From Bifidobacterium breve (GTDB lineage: Bacteria > Actinomycetota > Acidimicrobiia > IMCC26256 > JAENVU01): 64,000 bases of DNA. Position numbers and translations under genes: made by a program. Within the stretch, counting starts at the first letter, position 1. The number at the start of each line of letters is the position of its first letter. The stretch is from positions 1 through 64,000 of the forward strand of contig CAMBEL010000005.1 in assembly GCA_945865605.1 (NCBI GenBank), written 5' to 3'. Positions 1 to 9,967 of this stretch are shown piece by piece. Under the pieces are notes generated by a model. That model searched no databases. It had not been told where the DNA came from and saw only the letters and a program-made list of their open reading frames with translations.

Positions 1-633
1 CTCGCCACCGATACCGCGGCCGCCAGAGACAACAACGGCGGCCTCTTCCAGCTTCGGTCCCTCTCGCTCTTCAACGTGACGCTCAAGAACCTTCGCTTCG
101 CCAGCACGACCAGTCTCTACATTTCCAACGGCGACCACCTCTGCCGCACCTGCACCGCCGGGCTCGGCGACAAAAGACTTAGGCCGTATTCCTGCAAGAA
201 ACGGCTTCGGTCCATCGAACACGGTCGCCACGAGCGTATTGCCGCCGAAGATCGCGGCGTTCACGGTCACCGCATCGCCATCGACTGCCAAGCCGACACC
301 GTTTGTCAACACTGTTCGGTTGCATCGCGCGCTCACTATTGCCATCGCATCGCGACCGTCGCCAGACTGCACGAACAAGATCAAGTCTGGCTGTTCGACC
401 TCAACGAGGCCAGCGATTGCGGATCCACCGGTAATGCCAGTCAACCCGCCGCCAGCGTCGACTGAGAACACCTTGGTAACGCCGTGCTCGCCAAGCTGCG
501 GAGCGATTACATCGACATCTGATCCGACGTACACGCACTCGACGGTTCCGAACTCGCGAGCCTTCGTACAGCACTCGAGTGTGGCCGTTGTCGGCTTGTC
601 GCCCTCTGACTCTGCAAATACCCAGATCTTCAT
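1..633 (-). CDS. etfA: Electron transfer flavoprotein alpha subunit (5' part; continues beyond window start)
   Basis: Reverse strand from ATG at 633 reads MKIWVFAESEGDKPTTATLECCTKAREFGTVECVYVGSD... and stays open to the window edge; TGATG junction with etfB. Confidence 0.85.
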   Translation of the reverse strand, partial: MKIWVFAESEGDKPTTATLECCTKAREFGTVECVYVGSDVDVIAPQLGEHGVTKVFSVDAGGGLTGITGGSAIAGLVEVEQPDLILFVQSGDGRDAMAIVSARCNRTVLTNGVGLAVDGDAVTVNAAIFGGNTLVATVFDGPKPFLAGIRPKSFVAEPGGAGAAEVVAVGNVETGRAGEAKVLERHVEEREGPKLEEAAVVVSGGRGIGGE

Positions 634-1403
634 CAGATCACCTTCAGCTCGTCGAGAAACGCAACAATCTTTTCGAAGCCAGTGCCGTCGTCCTCGAACT
701 TTTCACCGGCTTCGCGTGCAGGAGCGGCTTCGACCGACACGATGTTCTGGTGAGCCGTCAGATCATCACCGGACAAACCGAGATCCGCTGCGGTCACCTC
801 ATCAACAGGCTTGCCCTTCGCAGCCATGATCCCCTTGAACGATGGATACCTAGGCTCAACAACACCGGCCGTCACGCTTACCACTGCGGGAAGCGGTGCT
901 TCGACGTCGTCATAGCCAGCTTCGGTCTGGCGTTGGATCTTTACTTTGCCGTCGTTGATCTCGACATGCTTGGCGAACGTCAGCGCTGGCCAGTCGAGCA
1001 ATGCGGCGACCTGCGCTGGCACGGTCCCCGTGTAGCCGTCGGTTGCTTCCGTTGCGGCGAGGACCAAGTCGACTCCACCGACACGCTCCACGCTCTTGGC
1101 AATTACCTTGGCCGTTGTCAACGCATCGGCTCCGTGCAACGCATCATCAGAAACGAGCACGGCCTTCGCTGCGCCCATCGCAAGTGCGGTGCGCAATCCC
1201 GATACTTCCTTGTTGGGGGCCATCGAGATCAGCGTGACCTCTCCCCCGCCCGCCGCCTCAACTAGCTGGAGAGCCATCTCGACGCCATAACTGTCGGACT
1301 CGTCGAGAATGAGTTTTCCCTCGCGCTTGAGCGTGTGATCCGCATTCAACTCGCCCGGAACGGCCGGATCTGGAATCTGCTTGACGCAGACAACGACGTT
1401 CAT
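633..1403 (-). CDS. etfB: Electron transfer flavoprotein beta subunit
   Basis: MNVVVCVKQIPDPAVPGELNADHTLKREG..., canonical EtfB N-terminus; start trimmed from the ORF-track start at 1454. Confidence 0.9.
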   Translation of the reverse strand: MNVVVCVKQIPDPAVPGELNADHTLKREGKLILDESDSYGVEMALQLVEAAGGGEVTLISMAPNKEVSGLRTALAMGAAKAVLVSDDALHGADALTTAKVIAKSVERVGGVDLVLAATEATDGYTGTVPAQVAALLDWPALTFAKHVEINDGKVKIQRQTEAGYDDVEAPLPAVVSVTAGVVEPRYPSFKGIMAAKGKPVDEVTAADLGLSGDDLTAHQNIVSVEAAPAREAGEKFEDDGTGFEKIVAFLDELKVI

Positions 1404-1515
1404 CTTCGTAGGTCTCCCAATTCGTAGGGGCACGCCAGAGAACCGACGCGCCACAGAGATTTCGGGCGAGATTCTGTCCGTTCGGGACCCGAAATGTCGA
1501 AGCGAGGAACCAGAT

Positions 1516-2343
1516 CTAGGTCACATCGCGCCGATGGAATACCGCCAACGAAACGGCGACGAAGACCGCCAGGTAAGCGGTCAACCTCACCATGCTTGCT
1601 CCAGGGGTCACTTCGGCCATCGTCGATTGACTCTCAAATATCATGCGATCCCACGAGAAGGCCGAGGCAACATTGATGAAAAGCGCCCATCTAACCCACT
1701 GCGGCTTGACCTCGTACATGATGGTCTCGGCCAAGATCCAGTAACCAACCCACACACCTAACACTGCTGCGGTATTTCGCCCAAGAGTCGCGATGGCACC
1801 ACTGATGACAGCGAATAAGGCTGCCAAAACCGCTCCTCTAGCGAGCACCAGACCGAGATCGCGCCAGAAGACTCCGCCTGCACCGTCTGGATTGCCGCTG
1901 ATTGCCGATCCAATTGTCCAGGCCGCGCAGAAGACGACGTGCGTAATCAGAAAGAAAGAAGCTGCCACCAACGCAACGGCGATGAGGCGCGCCACCAGCA
2001 ACCGCACCCTTCGCGGTTCCCACCCTAAGACCGTCGTCACAGTCCCCGCCCTGTACTCCGCTCCGATTGCACTCGCACCGATTACGGCAACAATCAAGAA
2101 CGACAACAAGGTCACAGCAATTACTACGTTGTCCTGCGCGTTCCCACTCGTCTCCGCTTGAGCCTCGGTGAGCCATAGCGATGTAGTCCGCATCACGAAC
2201 GAACCGTCTGACTGAATTTTCTGGCTGTTGAGGGCGCACAGCACAACAACAAAAAATATGAGCGCGATGGCCGCGATCGCACAGACGCGAACCAAGCGGC
2301 GCGCAGTGAGGCGACGCCACTCGACGCCAACGAGGCCGATCAT
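1516..2343 (-). CDS. ABC transporter permease (ABC-2 type)
   Basis: Multiple hydrophobic segments; 4-nt overlap with upstream ATPase. Confidence 0.7.
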   Translation of the reverse strand: MIGLVGVEWRRLTARRLVRVCAIAAIALIFFVVVLCALNSQKIQSDGSFVMRTTSLWLTEAQAETSGNAQDNVVIAVTLLSFLIVAVIGASAIGAEYRAGTVTTVLGWEPRRVRLLVARLIAVALVAASFFLITHVVFCAAWTIGSAISGNPDGAGGVFWRDLGLVLARGAVLAALFAVISGAIATLGRNTAAVLGVWVGYWILAETIMYEVKPQWVRWALFINVASAFSWDRMIFESQSTMAEVTPGASMVRLTAYLAVFVAVSLAVFHRRDVT

Positions 2344-3263
2344 GAGCCTTCCACCGTTCCGCCCTCGGTGAGTTCGAGGAACACAGTCTCGAGGTCCACT
2401 TCATCTGCGCGCAATTCGCTAAGAAACAATTTACCGCTGGCGAGCACCTCTGTTACGCGCGCAGCCTCGTCGCTTCCAAGTTGGACGCGCACGATCTCGC
2501 CATCGTGGCTAGCCGCGATGCCTGCCTGCGCCAATATCTCAACGGCGCGATCCGGGTCACTCACTCGAACTATCAATCCGGCGGTATGACCTAGAGCTAG
2601 AACCTCAGCGACGGACCCTTCTGTAATGAGTGCACCGCGGGCCAAGATCGCCACGCGATCGCACATCAGCTGCACTTCGCTCAAGAGGTGGCTCGAAACA
2701 AAAACCGTGCGGCCCTCTGCGCCCAACGACCTGATGAGTTCGCGAGACTCGCGGATACCACCTGGGTCCAGGCCATTCGCAGGTTCATCAAGAATCAAAA
2801 GTTCTGGGTCCTTGAGCAGGGCAGCTGCCAGTCCCAGACGTTGTCGCATGCCGAGCGAATATGTGCGTACGCGATCTTCACCGCGGCTCTCTAGTCCAAC
2901 GCGCTCAAGGGCGGCTGCAACCGCCCGCGGGCCGATCCCGTCTATTGCACCGAGAAGTTCAAGGTTGCGTCTCCCCGAGAACGCGGGGAAAAGCGCAGGG
3001 GTCTCAACAATTGAACCGATACGCGAGATCACCGTTGAGAGGTCACGACTAACCGCAGCACCCAAAACAGAGATCCGCCCAGAAGTTGGCCTGGCCAGCC
3101 CGAGCAAGCACCTGATGGTCGTTGTCTTGCCCGACCCGTTGGGCCCCAAGAAGCCATAGACACCGCCTTCTGGCACCGACAGGTTCAAGTCAGCTACTGC
3201 GCGCGTCACTCCGCGTCGTCGCCTGTATTGCTTCGTCAGTCCCTCGATCTCGATGACAGACAT
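2340..3263 (-). CDS. ABC transporter ATP-binding protein
   Basis: Walker A GPNGSGKTT, signature YSLGMRQRLGLA, Walker B LLILDEPANGLDP. Confidence 0.93.
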   Translation of the reverse strand: MSVIEIEGLTKQYRRRRGVTRAVADLNLSVPEGGVYGFLGPNGSGKTTTIRCLLGLARPTSGRISVLGAAVSRDLSTVISRIGSIVETPALFPAFSGRRNLELLGAIDGIGPRAVAAALERVGLESRGEDRVRTYSLGMRQRLGLAAALLKDPELLILDEPANGLDPGGIRESRELIRSLGAEGRTVFVSSHLLSEVQLMCDRVAILARGALITEGSVAEVLALGHTAGLIVRVSDPDRAVEILAQAGIAASHDGEIVRVQLGSDEAARVTEVLASGKLFLSELRADEVDLETVFLELTEGGTVEGS

Positions 3264-3341
3264 CGCCCAAAAACACTAATGCCGGCAGTTGTCGGTACCT
3301 TGCGTTTGCATGAATGGGCAATCGACCGAGATACTGCGTTC

Positions 3342-4562
3342 ATGGCCATCGACTTTTCCCTTTCACCTGAACTCGAAGCGATCCGCACAAAGACGCGCGA
3401 CTTCATCCAGACCGTCGTCAAACCCATCGAAGATGCGATGGACGAAAGCGACCGCAAGCAACTCATAGACGGCATCATCAAGATGCGCACGGAGGCGCAG
3501 CGCCAAGGTCTATGGCTGCCACACATGCCAGAGGAGTGGGGCGGTATGGGGCTCGGGCATGTCGAGTTAGCGATGGTGCAAGCGGAGGCAGCCAAGGCGC
3601 GCTTCGGACCTTTCGCTATCAACGCGCAAGCCCCTGACGAGGGCAATATGCACACGCTTCTTCATTGGGCAACGGAAGATCAGAAGCAAAAGTATCTAAA
3701 GCCATTATGCGAAGGCACGGCACGTTCTTGCTTCGCCATGACCGAGCCAGAGGTTGCGGGCTCCGACCCGACTCTCATCCGCACCAACGCGTACCAAGAC
3801 GGCGACGAGTGGGTAATCAACGGCCACAAGTGGTTCATCAGCCAGGCGCGCAGTTCCAAGTTTGCAATCTTGCTGTGTCGCACAGAAGAGCAACCAGAGA
3901 TCAAACAGGCGGCCAATAGCGCTTTCATCATCGACCTGCCGACCGATGGATGGAACGACGTGCGTGAAATCGAAACGATGCACGGGGGAACCGGCCACTC
4001 CGAGATTGTGATCACCGATCTACGCGTACACGACAGCCAGATGCTCGGTGGTCGCGGGCAAGGTCACTTGCTCGGACAGTACCGACTAGGACCAGCTCGT
4101 CTCGCTCATTGCATGCGATGGATCTCGCAGGCCGAGTTGGCGCTCGACATGATGGTCGACCGCTCACTCAACCGGTACTCACACGGATCGTTGCTTGCAG
4201 AGAAGCAAGGCATCCAATGGATGATCGCTGACTCCGCGATCGAGTTGTACCAAGCGAAGCTCATGGTCCTACATGCTGCATACAAGATTGACCGCAAGGA
4301 AGACTTCAAGTCGGAGGTCTCGATGACCAAACACTTCGTAGCCAATGCGCTGAACCGCATCATCGACCGCTCGATTCAGGTGCATGGTGCACTCGGATAC
4401 TCGACCGACACTCCCCTGGCGCATATGTTCCAGCATGCGCGTTGGGCTCGCTTCGCCGATGGAGCGGACGAGATCCACATGATGCGCACGGCGGAACGCA
4501 CAATCGCTGCCTACAAGGACAGCGGAAGCACGCAGGCGGCTACGGGTGGTCTTCCGATCTAA
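3342..4562 (+). CDS. Acyl-CoA dehydrogenase family protein
   Basis: CFAMTEPEVAGSDPTLIRTNA, QVHGALGYSTDTPLAHMFQHAR; ATG at 3342 gives MAIDFSLSPELEAIRTK. Confidence 0.9.
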   Translation: MAIDFSLSPELEAIRTKTRDFIQTVVKPIEDAMDESDRKQLIDGIIKMRTEAQRQGLWLPHMPEEWGGMGLGHVELAMVQAEAAKARFGPFAINAQAPDEGNMHTLLHWATEDQKQKYLKPLCEGTARSCFAMTEPEVAGSDPTLIRTNAYQDGDEWVINGHKWFISQARSSKFAILLCRTEEQPEIKQAANSAFIIDLPTDGWNDVREIETMHGGTGHSEIVITDLRVHDSQMLGGRGQGHLLGQYRLGPARLAHCMRWISQAELALDMMVDRSLNRYSHGSLLAEKQGIQWMIADSAIELYQAKLMVLHAAYKIDRKEDFKSEVSMTKHFVANALNRIIDRSIQVHGALGYSTDTPLAHMFQHARWARFADGADEIHMMRTAERTIAAYKDSGSTQAATGGLPI

Positions 4563-4654
4563 CTATCGGGAAACCAAGGACTTTCGTCACAGAAATTAGA
4601 TGAGTTGATCGCGGCTCCGACTCTGCGAGCCGCTGCCTCTCTAGACTTGCTCCC

Positions 4655-5356
4655 ATGGCAACCGCTTTCTGGCCAACTGCAGAACACTGGTCGGTCGAGA
4701 TCCCGCTCGACACGCCGCACCCACGCGTAGACGCTCTGGCAGACCGCGGTTGGTTAGCACTTTCCGATGCGCCATTCGAAGTGCCGGACGCAGAGTTCCT
4801 CTCACTCGAGTATATGGACTGGAAGAGCGGAGGCGACACCAACTTCGCTCCGATCGCAACGGCCGACGGAGAGCTCGACTGTCGCGGCTTTTGGAACGAA
4901 GGCGACGAGCGCCCAGACAAGGACGCTCGATTCACCATCAATGCCGAGAAATGTCCAACGCTTCGTACCTACGTTGAGAGCGTCGGCGCCAACTTCGGAC
5001 GCGTTCGTACGATCAAGTTGGAATCGCAAGACCATGAGACGGCGATGCGATCGTTCCACCGCGACGACAACAATCGCTTCAATCCTCCCGATCAAGGTTG
5101 GGTGGTGCGCTCTTGGCTCGAACTAACTGACAACCCGGACAGTTACATGGTGCTTATGGAGTCGGGACCCGATGGTTTGCCGGACCCAACCACCGAGGCA
5201 CGCGTCCCTCTCTCAAAAGGGACTCGGATCGTCGTAGACACCCAACGCCTGTGGCATGTAGTTGTGCACCCGGGCTCCGAACCCCGGTACGCACTCATCA
5301 CAAGTTTCGAAAGTGGCCCGACGCTCGCGAGATGGATCGAGTCTCAACGCCATTGA
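4655..5356 (+). CDS. Putative 2OG-Fe(II) oxygenase / aspartyl-hydroxylase-like protein
   Basis: HRD (HxD) in FHRDDNNRFNP, distal WHVVVHPGSEPRYALI resembling the second His and Arg; family assignment tentative. Confidence 0.45.
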   Translation: MATAFWPTAEHWSVEIPLDTPHPRVDALADRGWLALSDAPFEVPDAEFLSLEYMDWKSGGDTNFAPIATADGELDCRGFWNEGDERPDKDARFTINAEKCPTLRTYVESVGANFGRVRTIKLESQDHETAMRSFHRDDNNRFNPPDQGWVVRSWLELTDNPDSYMVLMESGPDGLPDPTTEARVPLSKGTRIVVDTQRLWHVVVHPGSEPRYALITSFESGPTLARWIESQRH

Positions 5357-5358
5357 AT

Positions 5359-6510
5359 ATGCGCTTCGGCACCTTCATGGCCCCATTTCACCCCGTAGGA
5401 CAAAACCCGACGCTCGCGTTGGAGCGTGACCTGGACCTGATTATCCATCTCGACAAGCTTGGCTTCGACGAGGCCTGGGTCGGGGAACACCACTCGGGTG
5501 GCTACGAGATAATCGCTTCACCAGAAGTATTCATCGGTGTCGCGGCCGAACGCACCAAACGAATCAAACTTGGTACCGGCGTCAGTTCGCTTCCCTACCA
5601 ACACCCCCTTCTATTGGCGGACCGCATGGTCCTTCTCGACCACCTAACCCGTGGTCGCACAATGCTCGGTGTTGGGCCTGGACAACTCACGTCAGATGCC
5701 CACATGCTGGGAATACCTGCAGACCTACAGCGACCGCGCATGGAAGAAGCGCTCGACGTGATCATGGCGTTGCTCCGCGGTGAGACCGTCACCTACGAGT
5801 GCGAGTGGTTCACGGTCAACGAAGCGCGCTTGCAATTGCTTCCTTACTCGGATCCTTGTTTCGACATCGTGATCGCAGCATCCTTCTCCCCTACCGGCGC
5901 GCGCGGTGCTGGCAAGCACGGCATTGGAATGCTCTCTGTAGCAGCCACAGCGAAGCAAGGCATGGACCTGCTCTCGCATCACTGGGACATGTGGGAAGAA
6001 ATCGCGTTGCAGCATGGGAATGTCGCCAACCGTGACAAGTGGCGACTGGTCGGGCCGATGCACATTGCCGAAACTCGTGAACAAGCCGAAGCAGACATCC
6101 ACTATGGCATCGAAGAGTTCTCCCGATACTTCACCCACGTGCTTCCTGGTGGTCCCGTGCAAGGAAACACAATCGACGAAATCCGTGAAAACAATCGTGC
6201 TCAAAACTTCGCAGTAATCGGAACGCCTGACGATGCCATTGCCAAGATTGAAGAACTCGTCGAGGCGAGCGGCGGAGGATTTGGAGCCTTCCTGCTCTTC
6301 GACCACGACTGGGCGAACCCGGCCGCGAAGTTGCGATCATACGAGTTATTTGCTCAGTACGTGATGCCGCACTTCCAGGGATCGCTTGAACCGTTGAACG
6401 CTTCGTACAACTGGCTCATCAACAGCGACGGCGAGTGGGTAAGCCGTGCAGCGGGAGCAATCGCGAAGGCGATCGAGCACCACGAAGCCGAGAAAGTGCT
6501 CGGCACATAA
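5359..6510 (+). CDS. LLM-class flavin-dependent oxidoreductase (luciferase-like)
   Basis: MRFGTFMAPFHPVGQNPTLALERDLDLIIHLDKLGFDEAWVGEHHSGG, bacterial luciferase-like fold motifs. Confidence 0.88.
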   Translation: MRFGTFMAPFHPVGQNPTLALERDLDLIIHLDKLGFDEAWVGEHHSGGYEIIASPEVFIGVAAERTKRIKLGTGVSSLPYQHPLLLADRMVLLDHLTRGRTMLGVGPGQLTSDAHMLGIPADLQRPRMEEALDVIMALLRGETVTYECEWFTVNEARLQLLPYSDPCFDIVIAASFSPTGARGAGKHGIGMLSVAATAKQGMDLLSHHWDMWEEIALQHGNVANRDKWRLVGPMHIAETREQAEADIHYGIEEFSRYFTHVLPGGPVQGNTIDEIRENNRAQNFAVIGTPDDAIAKIEELVEASGGGFGAFLLFDHDWANPAAKLRSYELFAQYVMPHFQGSLEPLNASYNWLINSDGEWVSRAAGAIAKAIEHHEAEKVLGT

Positions 6511-7368
6511 TTGGCGCCGACGACACATCGCTTCGTCTCGCCGTCGGGAATATCGCTGGCTGTGCACGCCTGGGGAGGAAGTGGACCCCCCGTTCTCCTT
6601 GCTCATCCGACAGGCTTTCACGGCATTGCATGGGCGCCGGTTGCTGAACAATTAGTGAACGCTGGTCGCTCAGTCTGGTCGTTCGACTTCCGTGGCCACG
6701 GCGACAGTGACCCCTCGCCTGCTGCGACATACTCGTGGGCAGAGTACGCAGCCGACGCGCACGCCGTCACAGAGCACCTAGAACTCGTAGGCGACCCTCG
6801 TCTGGTCGCGGTCGGACATTCAAAGGGCGCCGCAGCATTGTTACTTGGAGAGGCCGATGCCCCGGGCACTTACTCGCGCATCTGGGCTTACGAGCCGATC
6901 ATCTTCCCCACGGACGTAACGCAGTCTCCCGACCACGACAATCCTCTCTCAGCCGGAGCACGAAGGCGACGCGCTATCTGGCCATCGCGTGAAGAGGCGC
7001 TCGCGTCCTATTCATCTCGTCCGCCGCTCGATGTGTTCGATAGCGATGCACTGCGCGCGTATGTCGAATACGGCTTTCGTGATCTACCGGACGGCAACGT
7101 CACGCTGAAATGCGACCCGGAACACGAAGCAACGATGTACGCGATGGGTGCCGCCAACGGAATCTACGCGCGCCTTAGAGAAGTCACGTGCCCCGTGCTA
7201 GTGGCGTGCGGTGAAACGACAGACGCAATCGTTCCTTCGTTAGCGCGCAAGATTGCTGACCGCATCGCACAATCAACTCTAGAAATCTGGGACGAGAGAG
7301 GACACTTCGGTCCCCTTCAAGATCCCGATAAAACCGTTGAGTCGATAATGCGATTCGTGGACGCCTAG
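6511..7368 (+). CDS. Alpha/beta hydrolase
   Basis: HAWGGSGPPVLLAHPTGFHG, SFDFRGHGDSD, GHSKGAAALL; probable TTG start right after upstream TAA. Confidence 0.85.
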   Translation: MAPTTHRFVSPSGISLAVHAWGGSGPPVLLAHPTGFHGIAWAPVAEQLVNAGRSVWSFDFRGHGDSDPSPAATYSWAEYAADAHAVTEHLELVGDPRLVAVGHSKGAAALLLGEADAPGTYSRIWAYEPIIFPTDVTQSPDHDNPLSAGARRRRAIWPSREEALASYSSRPPLDVFDSDALRAYVEYGFRDLPDGNVTLKCDPEHEATMYAMGAANGIYARLREVTCPVLVACGETTDAIVPSLARKIADRIAQSTLEIWDERGHFGPLQDPDKTVESIMRFVDA

Positions 7369-7388
7369 CGCTCGCAACTTCACCGCTA

Positions 7389-8405
7389 TCAGTTAGATGC
7401 CTTGAATCCGTCGAGGACCTTTGCCCATCTATCGGGATCGCTTTGATATGGCGCATAGAAAGACACTCGGTCCACGAGGTCGCCATAACGCGCCATGAGA
7501 AGTTTCGGTATGTCTTCCGGCTCACCGATCACTGAGAAGGTCTCAAGCATCTCGTCATCAATCAAGTCGCCCATCTCGACCCACTTGCCGGCCTTCGACA
7601 TTGTGTTCAGTTCTGGCTGCAGGCCTCCCCACCCATGCAATTCGAGCACTCCGCGATATGCAGGCGTAGAACCGTAGAACGCAATCTGTTGTTTTGTACC
7701 AGCGCGGGCGCGTTCCATCTCTTGTTCTGTGGTACCGGTTACGACGAAAAGAGGTCCAGACAATTCGAAGTCGGCGCGCGCTTTGCCGGCCTTCGCCCAA
7801 CCGCGCTCCAGTGCGGGCATCGTGACCTCGCGCACGTAGCGCTCCGTGGTGAACCCGTGCAAGATGATTCCGTCTGCGACTTCTCCCGCCACCTCGGTCA
7901 TCTTTTCTCCAACGGCCGCAAGGAAGACCTTCGGCGGACCGTAGGCATTTGCTCCAGGGTTGAAGAACGGCGTCATGAGAGTGTGCCGATAGAACTCGCC
8001 CTCGAAACGCAATTCCGTACCCTCGCCCCAACAAGACCAGATGGCACGCATCGCCAAAATCATTTCGCGCATTCGTGCCGCAGGGCGCGACCAAGGCATC
8101 GAGAAGCGCTTCTCGATATGAGCTTTGATCTGGCTACCCAATCCGAGGTTGAAACGCCCGTGACTGAACTCGTTTAGATCCCATGCCGTGTTCGCGAGCG
8201 TCATAGGAGATCGCGCGAACGCCACGGCAATTCCGGTGCCAAGTTCAAGCTGCGAAGTATGTTCTGCGGCAATCAGAAGAGGGAGGAAGGGGTCATGACT
8301 CGTCTCAGCTGACCAAACACCTGAGAATCCAACGCTCTCCAATTCCCGAGCTGAGGTTGCGATCGCTTCTGGCGAAACGCCGCCTATGCCACCGTCTACC
8401 TTCAT
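7389..8405 (-). CDS. LLM-class F420-dependent oxidoreductase
   Basis: MKVDGGIGGVSPEAIATSARELESVGFSGVWSAETSHDPFLPL, typical of TIGR03617-like F420 LLM proteins. Confidence 0.85.
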   Translation of the reverse strand: MKVDGGIGGVSPEAIATSARELESVGFSGVWSAETSHDPFLPLLIAAEHTSQLELGTGIAVAFARSPMTLANTAWDLNEFSHGRFNLGLGSQIKAHIEKRFSMPWSRPAARMREMILAMRAIWSCWGEGTELRFEGEFYRHTLMTPFFNPGANAYGPPKVFLAAVGEKMTEVAGEVADGIILHGFTTERYVREVTMPALERGWAKAGKARADFELSGPLFVVTGTTEQEMERARAGTKQQIAFYGSTPAYRGVLELHGWGGLQPELNTMSKAGKWVEMGDLIDDEMLETFSVIGEPEDIPKLLMARYGDLVDRVSFYAPYQSDPDRWAKVLDGFKASN

Positions 8406-8559
8406 CGCTTCCTCCATTTTCTTAGTGACCGGTTTTCAATGACCGGACGCTATCCCAAGGACCGATTATGCGACCACGGAGGCATCGGAACTGACCCGGC
8501 CGCGCCTTTGGCACCGATCACGCCGCACATAGTCGCACCCCTCCCGTAGTCTCTACGCC

Positions 8560-9408
8560 ATGCTCAAAATGCCCAACGGATTGTCCCCGAGTTCGTGCTC
8601 TACGTTCAAGAATTGTCCGCTTTCTTACAAGTTCTCGTACCTGATGAAAATACCGCAGGAGCCATCGGCCGCTGCCAGCAAGGGGACGCTCGTGCATGCA
8701 GCCCTAGAACTACTCATGCAGCGTGAGCCAGACCATCGCACGTTGCAAAACGCGCTCTCCGATCTCGATACGGCGCGCAAGAAACTCGCGAGCGATCCTG
8801 ATTTCACAGGCCTCGATCTAACCGCCACCGAATGGGACAAGTTCCATGCTGATGCGGCAGCCCTCGTGCATAAGTACTTCGAACTAGAAGACCCCAAGAC
8901 CATTCGCCCCGTTGGTCTCGAGATGCGAGTCAGTGCTCAGATCGGCAACGTCCGTCTGCGCGGCATCATCGACCGCCTCGAACTCGACAACAACGACGAC
9001 CTTGTCATTACTGACTACAAAACAGGCAGGGCCCCGCCTGCGCGTTTTGCAGAGAAGCGCATGGATGGAGTCCATATTTACGCCGCATTAGTTGAGGCCG
9101 AGCAAGGCAAGCGACCAGTGCGCGCGCAATTGCTCTTCCTCGCGGACCCAGTCGCGGTTGTTACGAATATCTCCCAACAGACGATCACGCGTGTTGAACG
9201 CTCAACGAATGCCGTGTGGTCGGCTATTCAGACTGCAACGGAGAAGGACGACTTCCGACCCTCCACGAGCAAACTCTGCGACTACTGCAGCTATCAGGCG
9301 TATTGCCCTGAATTCGGAGGCAACCCAGAAGCGGCGCTTGCGTTACTGAATCCGCCAGTGACGGGTGCCACAAGGCCCACACTCGCAACGCCGGGCCAAG
9401 CCTCGTAA
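8560..9408 (+). CDS. RecB-family PD-(D/E)XK nuclease, Cas4/AddB-like with Fe-S type cysteines
   Basis: GTLVHAALELL, DDLVITDYKTG, C-terminal CDYCSYQAYC plus N-terminal CPLSYKF cysteine. Confidence 0.82.
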   Translation: MLKMPNGLSPSSCSTFKNCPLSYKFSYLMKIPQEPSAAASKGTLVHAALELLMQREPDHRTLQNALSDLDTARKKLASDPDFTGLDLTATEWDKFHADAAALVHKYFELEDPKTIRPVGLEMRVSAQIGNVRLRGIIDRLELDNNDDLVITDYKTGRAPPARFAEKRMDGVHIYAALVEAEQGKRPVRAQLLFLADPVAVVTNISQQTITRVERSTNAVWSAIQTATEKDDFRPSTSKLCDYCSYQAYCPEFGGNPEAALALLNPPVTGATRPTLATPGQAS

Positions 9409-9418
9409 CCTGCGGTCG

Positions 9419-9958
9419 ATGCCGGCCGTTCCTAGCCCAGAAGAAATTCCTGCCGTCGCGGCCTTCGACCGTGCCGTGGAGCAGGCACTCGAACGCGTTC
9501 GCGGTCCCGCGCTCGACAAGTTCATGTACACGTTGTCGAGCCTCGCCGACCACAGCCTCCTGTGGTTCGCGATCGGTGGCGCAAGGGCACTGCGAAGAAC
9601 CGATCCGGGTTTCGCGATGAAGTTCGGGGTCGCTATCGGCGCAGAGTCCGTAATAACAAATGGTGGCATCAAGTCGCTGTTCCGACGAGTGCGACCGGAA
9701 CCCGAGATCGCAGAAGGACCCCTTCCGTACGGGATGCGGAGGCCGATCACATCTTCGTTCCCGTCCGGGCACGCCACCGCCGCGTTCGTGGCAGCCGCCA
9801 TCTTGAGCAAGACCGGACGGGGTGGACCCGGTTGGTACCTACTCGCTGCCCTAGTTGCCAGCAGCAGGGTCTATGTACGCATGCATCACGCATCGGATGT
9901 GGTGGCAGGAGCCGCCATTGGCGTTGTCATGGGCAAACTCGCCGCCCGTTGGTTCTAG
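9419..9958 (+). CDS. PAP2-type phosphatase
   Basis: KSLFRRVRP, SSFPSGHATAAF, SRVYVRMHHASDVVAGA acid phosphatase motifs. Confidence 0.88.
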   Translation: MPAVPSPEEIPAVAAFDRAVEQALERVRGPALDKFMYTLSSLADHSLLWFAIGGARALRRTDPGFAMKFGVAIGAESVITNGGIKSLFRRVRPEPEIAEGPLPYGMRRPITSSFPSGHATAAFVAAAILSKTGRGGPGWYLLAALVASSRVYVRMHHASDVVAGAAIGVVMGKLAARWF

Positions 9959-9967
9959 GATCGCGAC

